DNA from: an uncultured beta proteobacterium
GTDB taxonomy: Bacteria; Pseudomonadota; Gammaproteobacteria; Burkholderiales; Burkholderiaceae
Direction: 5' to 3'
NCBI GenBank assembly: GCA_903837335.1
Contig: CAILUH010000055.1
Span: 1 to 38,621, forward strand
Length of the DNA stretch: 38,621 nt
Of this stretch, positions 31,698 through 38,621 are shown one piece after another. The first letter of the stretch is position 1. Each line of letters begins with the position of its first letter. The notes under the pieces were generated by a model. That model had not been told where the DNA came from. It was given only the letters and a program-made list of their open reading frames with translations, and ran no database searches. The position numbers and the translations under genes are program-made.

Positions 31698-33013
31698 GTA
31701 AACCTAATCATCTCGATCCTTTGCCAGCCTCACAAAACTTGGCGGGGTTTTCTGAACGCGATGGTCACTGGTTTATCGAAGAACTCTCCTTAACTCAATT
31801 AGCAGAGCAATTTGGTACACCACTTTATGTTTATAGCAAAAATGCCTTAGTCACTGCATTTACTGCTTATGAGCAGGCCTGCTTGAATGTAGACGGCAAA
31901 AGGCGGGCGCGAATTTTCTTTGCAGTGAAAGCGAATAGTAATCTTGCCGTGATGAATTGTTTTAAAGAGCTTGGCGCCGGTTTTGATTTGGTGAGCGGCG
32001 GCGAACTAGAGCGAGCGCTTTTAATTGGTGCGGATCCGGCCAGCTTAGTTTTTGCAGGCGTTGGTAAATCTGCTGCTGAAATTCGGCTGGCCCTTAGGGT
32101 TGGAGTGAAGTGCTTAAATGTCGAATCGATTGCTGAGCTCGAACAAATTAATCACATCGCGGCAGAATTATCTTGTCGCGCGCCAATTTCGCTGCGGGTT
32201 AATCCCGATGTCGATGCACAAACCCATCCCTATATTTCTACCGGCCTTAAAGATAATAAGTTTGGTATTGCTTATCATGAAATTCTAAAAACCTATCGTG
32301 AGGCTGCGTTACTTTCGCATCTTGATGTAGTAGGAATTGATTGTCATATTGGCTCACAAATTACCTCTACTGCGCCTTATCTAGATGCGCTGGATAAAGT
32401 GCTTGATTTAGTGACGCAACTTAAAAAAGGGGGTATTGGGTTGCGCCATCTGGATTTAGGCGGTGGACTTGGTATTGATTATGGCAATGAAAGCCCGCCA
32501 GCTACTACCGAGTTTACTAACGCACTGTTAGACCGAATTGCTGAACGTGGCTTTGCTAACCTAGAAATTCTTCTCGAACCTGGGCGTTCACTGGTCGGTA
32601 ATGCCGGCGCCTTACTCACGCGGGTTGAATACATCAAACTAGGTGCGAGTAAAAACTTTTGTATTGTCGATGCGGCGATGAATGATTTACTGCGGCCCGC
32701 ACTTTATAGCGCTTATCACGCCATTGTGGCGCTTCAAAAAAATGGGGTGGAAGCACAAATATATGATGTCGTAGGCCCAGTTTGTGAATCGGGTGACTGG
32801 CTTGGAAAAGATCGTTCTTTGGCAATTGAAGCAAATGATTACTTAGCCATTTTATCGACCGGGGCCTATGGCTTCACCATGGCCTCAAATTACAATACTC
32901 GTCCTAGGCCGGCTGAAGTGATGGTGGACGGCAACCAGGCCTACATCATCCGGGAACGTGAAACCATCACCGAGTTATTGTCGAAAGAACGCCTCTTGCC
33001 GCAAAAAAAGTAG
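31694..33013 (+). CDS. lysA: Diaminopimelate decarboxylase
   Basis: GTPLYVYSKNAL, FFAVKANSNLAVM, CHIGSQI, DLGGGLGIDY, EPGRSLVGNAG, GPVCESGDWL. Confidence 0.97.
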   Translation: MSKPNHLDPLPASQNLAGFSERDGHWFIEELSLTQLAEQFGTPLYVYSKNALVTAFTAYEQACLNVDGKRRARIFFAVKANSNLAVMNCFKELGAGFDLVSGGELERALLIGADPASLVFAGVGKSAAEIRLALRVGVKCLNVESIAELEQINHIAAELSCRAPISLRVNPDVDAQTHPYISTGLKDNKFGIAYHEILKTYREAALLSHLDVVGIDCHIGSQITSTAPYLDALDKVLDLVTQLKKGGIGLRHLDLGGGLGIDYGNESPPATTEFTNALLDRIAERGFANLEILLEPGRSLVGNAGALLTRVEYIKLGASKNFCIVDAAMNDLLRPALYSAYHAIVALQKNGVEAQIYDVVGPVCESGDWLGKDRSLAIEANDYLAILSTGAYGFTMASNYNTRPRPAEVMVDGNQAYIIRERETITELLSKERLLPQKK

Positions 33014-33025
33014 TCTATCGCTACC

Positions 33026-33775
33026 TTAGTGGAGTCCGGCCATGTAATCGGTAACGGCCTTCATTTCAAGATCCGATAGTTTGACTGCGATCATATTCAT
33101 TTGCACATTTTTGCGGGTACCATCGCGGAAATACCCCAGTTGTGCCGCGTTATATTCGGCCCATTGGCCGCCTAAGCGGGGATATTGCGCAGGAATACCA
33201 GCCCCATTTGGGCTATGACAAGCCGAACAAGCTGGAATGCCTTTTGCAGCAATGCCGCCACGATAAATTAATTGTCCTAGCTCGAGGGTTGCTTTATCTT
33301 GTGCCTCGCCTTGGGGAGGCGCCTGTTTTACTAAATAGGCTGCCAAATTGAGCATATCTTGCTCGGTCAAAGTGGCTGCCATGCCCATCATGATGGGATT
33401 AGCCCGACTGCCATCTTTATAACTTTTTAATTGCTTGGTTAAATACGTTCCATGTTGTGCCGCTAATTTAGGCCAAGTTGCGACTGCGCTCATGCCTTTA
33501 GGGCCATGGCAGGTGATGCAAGCCACCACGCCACGGCTGGCATCACCACTGTTATAGAGGGCTTCACCTGCCGTAGCATCGCCCTTGCTAGGCTTTGCTG
33601 CGATGGCAGTAGGAGCTGCTGCTGGCGCTGCTGCCACGGCCGCCGCAGGCACCGCTTTAGCGGGTTCATTAGCGCTGGCTGCCGAGCCGCTAGCAGATAA
33701 TAAGAAAATACTGCATAGGCTTAAAAAGAGCTCTTTTAAGCGGGGTAATTTGGAGATTTGGGAGCAATGAAGCAT
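33026..33775 (-). CDS. Periplasmic diheme cytochrome c (c4-like)
   Basis: Two CxxCH haem motifs (CITCHGPKGMS and CSACHSPNGAG), signal peptide, Ala/Pro-rich linker. Confidence 0.93.
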   Translation of the reverse strand: MLHCSQISKLPRLKELFLSLCSIFLLSASGSAASANEPAKAVPAAAVAAAPAAAPTAIAAKPSKGDATAGEALYNSGDASRGVVACITCHGPKGMSAVATWPKLAAQHGTYLTKQLKSYKDGSRANPIMMGMAATLTEQDMLNLAAYLVKQAPPQGEAQDKATLELGQLIYRGGIAAKGIPACSACHSPNGAGIPAQYPRLGGQWAEYNAAQLGYFRDGTRKNVQMNMIAVKLSDLEMKAVTDYMAGLH

Positions 33776-33878
33776 TATGTTTACCTTGGCAAAAATTCCT
33801 TAGAAGATTTAGCTGGTTATTGCCGGCCAAATCCCTCAGATCTTAATAATTTATGTGATTTTACAATAGCTTCCAGAC

Positions 33879-34556
33879 ATGTCTAAACTCTTTCAATCCC
33901 GCTTTTTTACCACGGTAAACGATTTACATTGTCTGCCCCAGGGCCCCTTGCGGGAAGTGGCCTTTGCTGGGCGCTCAAATGCCGGAAAATCGAGTGCTAT
34001 TAATGTTTTATGCAATCAAAAGCGCTTGGCTTTTGCAAGTAAAACGCCTGGCCGTACGCAACATATTAATTATTTTGGCGTGTTTGCAAAAGACGATTTG
34101 CTAGCTTATATTGTCGATTTGCCCGGCTACGGCTATGCCGCCGTCAATCATGAAACCCGCTATCACTGGAATAGTTTAGTCAGCGACTATTTGCAAGAAC
34201 GTCCCGAACTCGTTGGCATGATTTTAATCATTGATTCACGCCGCGGCATGACTGACTTAGATGAACAAATGATTCAATGGTTTTTACCCACTGGTAAACC
34301 GATTCATTTACTTCTCAGTAAATGCGATAAGCTCAACAACAGCGAATGTCGCCACACTTTAGAGGCCGTAGAGAAAAGATTAGCGGAGCTAGCTGGGCCC
34401 GCAGTCAATTTAACTAACCCACATCCGCAAATCACTGCGCAACTCTTTTCTAGCACTAAACGAATTGGGCTAATAGAAGCAGATAAAATTATTATCAATT
34501 GGTTGTTTGACGCTACTACTGAAGTTGATGTAACTTCTCAAACTGAGGAAAACTAA
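33879..34556 (+). CDS. engB: Ribosome biogenesis GTP-binding protein YihA/YsxC (EngB)
   Basis: [50 protein letters not shown]. Confidence 0.97.
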   Translation: MSKLFQSRFFTTVNDLHCLPQGPLREVAFAGRSNAGKSSAINVLCNQKRLAFASKTPGRTQHINYFGVFAKDDLLAYIVDLPGYGYAAVNHETRYHWNSLVSDYLQERPELVGMILIIDSRRGMTDLDEQMIQWFLPTGKPIHLLLSKCDKLNNSECRHTLEAVEKRLAELAGPAVNLTNPHPQITAQLFSSTKRIGLIEADKIIINWLFDATTEVDVTSQTEEN

Positions 34557-35558
<1,002 letters not shown>

Positions 35559-35586
35559 ACTATTTAAAAAGTTCTTCTAAGCTAAA

Positions 35587-37299
35587 TTACTGCAGCTGTT
35601 TTAGATAATCTAAAAAATGCTGCGCTGACATAAACCCAATTACCCGCCGGGTTTTTTGCTCACGCCCTGCGGCATCAAAAAATAAAATCGCTGGCGGCCC
35701 AAATAAATTAAATTGCTTAAGCAGGGCTTGGCTTTCTGGCGTATTTTTGGTCACATCAGCCTGTACTAAATTAAACTTGCCTAAGGCCTGAATCACTGCA
35801 GGATTAGACAAGGTAAGGTGTTCCATTTCTTTGCAACTAATGCACCAGTCGGCATAAAAATCGAGTAATACTGGGCGCTGATCTAACTGGGCTTTTGCGA
35901 GTACTTGCTTTAATTCAGCAGGAGATTGAATGACTGTGAAACTTAAATTAGGCGCAATGATTCGCTGCGTACCCGACGCAGACTGAGTTAATGATTTACT
36001 CGCCAAAAGGGCATTAGGCCCGGAGAAAAAAGCGGGCCAAACGATCCAAATGGCCAGACCAACCAATAAAACACCTAAGGTGCGTTGAAGCCATACCATC
36101 CATCTGCCAGTTGCTGGTATCAAGATGCGGACTTCTAGGGCAATAAATAAAAGCGGTAGGCCCATGCCAAGCGCCATAATAAATAGTAAGCCACCGCCCA
36201 GCGCCACCGACCCAGTTTGCGCAATAAAAGCCAAAACGCCCGCTAAAGGTGCGGTAATACAGGGGCTAGCAATTAAGGTGGAAAGCCCGCCCAAGATGAA
36301 GGCGCCAACGACACTACCGCCTTTTTGGCGTCCTGCAAGCTGGTCGATAGACTGATGCCAAGCCTGCGGTAAACGTAGGTGATAAAAACCAAATAGGCTG
36401 CCCGCTAAAGCCAATAGCACTAGGCCAAAAGCTAACAAAACAAATGGATTTTGTAACGCCGCCTGAGCGCCACTTCCTAATGCTGCCATTAGCATACCTG
36501 CCACTGAATACAAGCTTGCCATCCCCAATATATAGGCGCTGGCTAGAACTGCAGCACGTCTTTTTTTGATGGCCTGATTGGTACCCGAATTAAAAATAAC
36601 GCTCGATAAAATAGGTAGCATTGGCAATACGCAAGGCGTAAAAGCCAAAGCAATACCTAAAACAAAAAAAGCTAAAAATAAATAAGGAATTGTGGCTTGC
36701 TCTAAAAATTGGCTAACTGCATTGATGTCATCACGCTGGCCCAATAAGCCAATTAAATTGAGTTTTTCGGGGGGTAATGGCGCCGCTGCAACTTCATCAG
36801 GCATAGGCTCTGCTTTAACTCCGGGTGCAGCTAAATTAAAGTTAAACGTCAGCGGAGGATAACAAATTCCATCCTCAGCGCAGCCTTGTAATTCAATTTG
36901 CAGACGCAATCCCTTAGTGCTATTGCCAAACTCAACAACTGGCTTTCCAGAGCTACTCATTGCTTGGTTTAAATTCATTTGAACCTGAAATGGAGCTTTA
37001 TAGATAATCAGATTTTTATTAAACGTAGGATCAAATTTATTGATGCCAGTAGGTAATGTCGGCCGAAATTGATAAGTAGGTTGGCCATTTTCAAGTACGT
37101 GAAATTGCAATGACTGCTGATAAATGTAATAACCCTTAACCGGCTTGTAATCAATTTCAACCTGCCTGCCATTTTCTAACCAAGTAGCTTGCACTGGAAA
37201 CGCTTTTTCAGGCGGTAAAAAATCTGGCGCCGCGAAAGCGCTAGAAAAAAATAAGCTAAAGGTTAGTAATGCGGTATGTAAGGTCTTGTTTAGTTGCAT
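35587..37299 (-). CDS. dsbD: Protein-disulfide reductase DsbD
   Basis: N-terminal alpha domain (CAEDGICYPPLTFNF), multi-TM beta domain (ALAFTPCVLPMLPIL, IASPCITAPLAGVL), C-terminal thioredoxin domain (DFYADWCISCKEME). Confidence 0.96.
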   Translation of the reverse strand: MQLNKTLHTALLTFSLFFSSAFAAPDFLPPEKAFPVQATWLENGRQVEIDYKPVKGYYIYQQSLQFHVLENGQPTYQFRPTLPTGINKFDPTFNKNLIIYKAPFQVQMNLNQAMSSSGKPVVEFGNSTKGLRLQIELQGCAEDGICYPPLTFNFNLAAPGVKAEPMPDEVAAAPLPPEKLNLIGLLGQRDDINAVSQFLEQATIPYLFLAFFVLGIALAFTPCVLPMLPILSSVIFNSGTNQAIKKRRAAVLASAYILGMASLYSVAGMLMAALGSGAQAALQNPFVLLAFGLVLLALAGSLFGFYHLRLPQAWHQSIDQLAGRQKGGSVVGAFILGGLSTLIASPCITAPLAGVLAFIAQTGSVALGGGLLFIMALGMGLPLLFIALEVRILIPATGRWMVWLQRTLGVLLVGLAIWIVWPAFFSGPNALLASKSLTQSASGTQRIIAPNLSFTVIQSPAELKQVLAKAQLDQRPVLLDFYADWCISCKEMEHLTLSNPAVIQALGKFNLVQADVTKNTPESQALLKQFNLFGPPAILFFDAAGREQKTRRVIGFMSAQHFLDYLKQLQ

Positions 37300-37320
37300 C
37301 GGTTTAATTATGTCCTAATT

Positions 37321-37350
37321 AAATAAAAAAACCAGACCGAAGTCTGGCTT
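37321..37350 (-). terminator. Rho-independent terminator of the rpoA-rplQ transcript
   Basis: On the minus strand: agCCAGAC-TTCG-GTCTGGtttttttattt; perfect 6-bp stem (37332-37337/37342-37347), UUCG tetraloop and U-tract. Confidence 0.92.
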
Positions 37351-37373
37351 TGCACTGTACCTGAACTAAACCC

Positions 37374-37769
37374 TTAAGCCGGACTCTCGTCAATTGCAAC
37401 CTCTTCAACAATAGGGCGATCAACTAATTCTACTAATGCCATTGGCGCATTATCGCCTTGGCGAAAGCCAAATTTTAAAATACGTAAATAACCGCCTGGG
37501 CGCGTTGCATAGCGTGGGCCTAACTCAGTAAATAGTTTAGCCACAATTTCGCGATCACGCGTGCGGTTGTAGGCCAAACGACGATTGGCTAGGCTATCTT
37601 TTTTACCTAAGGTAATTAAAGGCTCCACAACCATCCGCAATTCTTTTGCTTTTGGCAAAGTGGTTTTAATCACTTCATGCTCCAAAAGCGAATTAGACAT
37701 ATTGCGCAACATCGCTAAACGATGGGATGAAGTGCGATTAAGTTTGCGTAAACCGTTTCCGTGACGCAT
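37374..37769 (-). CDS. rplQ: 50S ribosomal protein L17
   Basis: [45 protein letters not shown]. Confidence 0.98.
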   Translation of the reverse strand: MRHGNGLRKLNRTSSHRLAMLRNMSNSLLEHEVIKTTLPKAKELRMVVEPLITLGKKDSLANRRLAYNRTRDREIVAKLFTELGPRYATRPGGYLRILKFGFRQGDNAPMALVELVDRPIVEEVAIDESPA

Positions 37770-37785
37770 GATGCTTCCTTTCTAA

Positions 37786-38621
37786 TTATTTCTCGAGGCT
37801 GGCGGGCGGCCAACTCTCGAGTTTCATGCCAAGGCTTAAGCCACGAGCCGCTAACACGTCTTTAATTTCATTTAATGATTTACGGCCTAAATTAGGCGTC
37901 TTCAACAACTCATTTTCTGTGCGCTGAATTAAGTCACCAATGTAATAAATGTTTTCCGCTTTTAAGCAGTTGGCGGAACGAACAGTAAGCTCAAGGTCGT
38001 CAACTGGGCGCATCAACATCGGATCAACCATCGAGGAACGGCTTGGCGCTAACTCACCAGAAATTTCGCTACTCTCAAGGGCAGCAAACACAACTAATTG
38101 ATCGACCAAAATACTGGCGGCCTGACGAATAGTCTCTTCCGGCGTCATCACACCATTAGTTTCGATAGTCATCACCAAGCGATCTAAGTCGGTACGCTGT
38201 TCTACCCGCGCTGATTCCACGGCATAACTAACCCGGGTTACCGGACTAAATGAGGCATCCAAGACAATACGGCCGATGAGTTTTGTTGTTTCATCATGAT
38301 ATTGACGCATATTGCCAGGAATATAACCACGTCCTTTTTCTACTTTAATCTGCATATCTAATTTGCCACCAGCGGCTAAATGTGCAATGACATGATCGGG
38401 GTTAATAATTTCTACATCATGGGGCAAATCGATATCTTTAGCAGTGACCACACCAGGGCCATCTTTGCGTAAGTTAATCGTAACTTCATCGCGTGACTGT
38501 AATTTAAACACGACGCCTTTTAGATTAAGCAAGAGATTAACTACATCTTCCTGCACGCCGTCGAGCGTGGAATACTCATGAACTACACCAGAAATAGCGA
38601 CCTCAGTTGGCGCAAAGCCAA
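37786..38621 (-). CDS. rpoA: RNA polymerase alpha subunit (5' end outside window)
   Basis: C-terminal domain [59 protein letters not shown]; the frame continues past the track's start to the window edge ([28 protein letters not shown]). Confidence 0.97.
   Translation of the reverse strand, partial: GFAPTEVAISGVVHEYSTLDGVQEDVVNLLLNLKGVVFKLQSRDEVTINLRKDGPGVVTAKDIDLPHDVEIINPDHVIAHLAAGGKLDMQIKVEKGRGYIPGNMRQYHDETTKLIGRIVLDASFSPVTRVSYAVESARVEQRTDLDRLVMTIETNGVMTPEETIRQAASILVDQLVVFAALESSEISGELAPSRSSMVDPMLMRPVDDLELTVRSANCLKAENIYYIGDLIQRTENELLKTPNLGRKSLNEIKDVLAARGLSLGMKLESWPPASLEK

Noticed and set aside
33585-33660. Possible tandem repeat or CRISPR-like array
   Set aside because: It is trinucleotide-biased coding for an Ala/Pro linker; there are no regular spacers or repeated units of CRISPR length.
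33506-33770. Ala/Cys-rich plus-strand ORFs over the cytochrome gene
   Set aside because: By-products of the GC-rich Ala/Pro linker simple sequence read in other frames.

Overview
This 38.6 kb window looks like a mostly housekeeping chromosomal segment of a moderate-GC betaproteobacterium. It is probably a Burkholderiaceae, Polynucleobacter-like genome; this is inferred from gene content and order, with no database search. From left to right it carries: the 5' end of a Gram-negative porin (-), a Sel1-repeat protein (+), tatC-tatB-tatA-HIT-hisE-hisI-hisF-hisA-hisH-hisB (-), an inverted hisC (+), hisD-hisG-murA-bolA (-), an ABC-2 exporter, the Mla lipid-transport operon (mlaB C A D E F), gltD-gltB, a REP-associated (Y1/HUH) transposase with a palindrome beside it, mrcA (-), a divergent block (TM/coiled-coil protein, very short PilQ/HofQ-like secretin, aroK, aroB; +), cyaY (-), lptM-lysA (+), a diheme cytochrome c (-), engB-hemB (+), dsbD (-) and rplQ-rpoA (-). 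I saw no rRNA, tRNA, CRISPR, phage or classical defence genes. I do not see a clearly new system. The points most worth a second look are: (1) a two-gene reduced 'GspC/PilP-like + minimal secretin' unit in the place where pilMNOPQ normally sits; (2) an apparent inversion of the mrcA...aroB block with a rayT transposase at one junction; (3) a single-gene inversion of hisC inside the his operon; (4) the palindrome next to rayT; (5) paired stem-loops between hisA and hisF.
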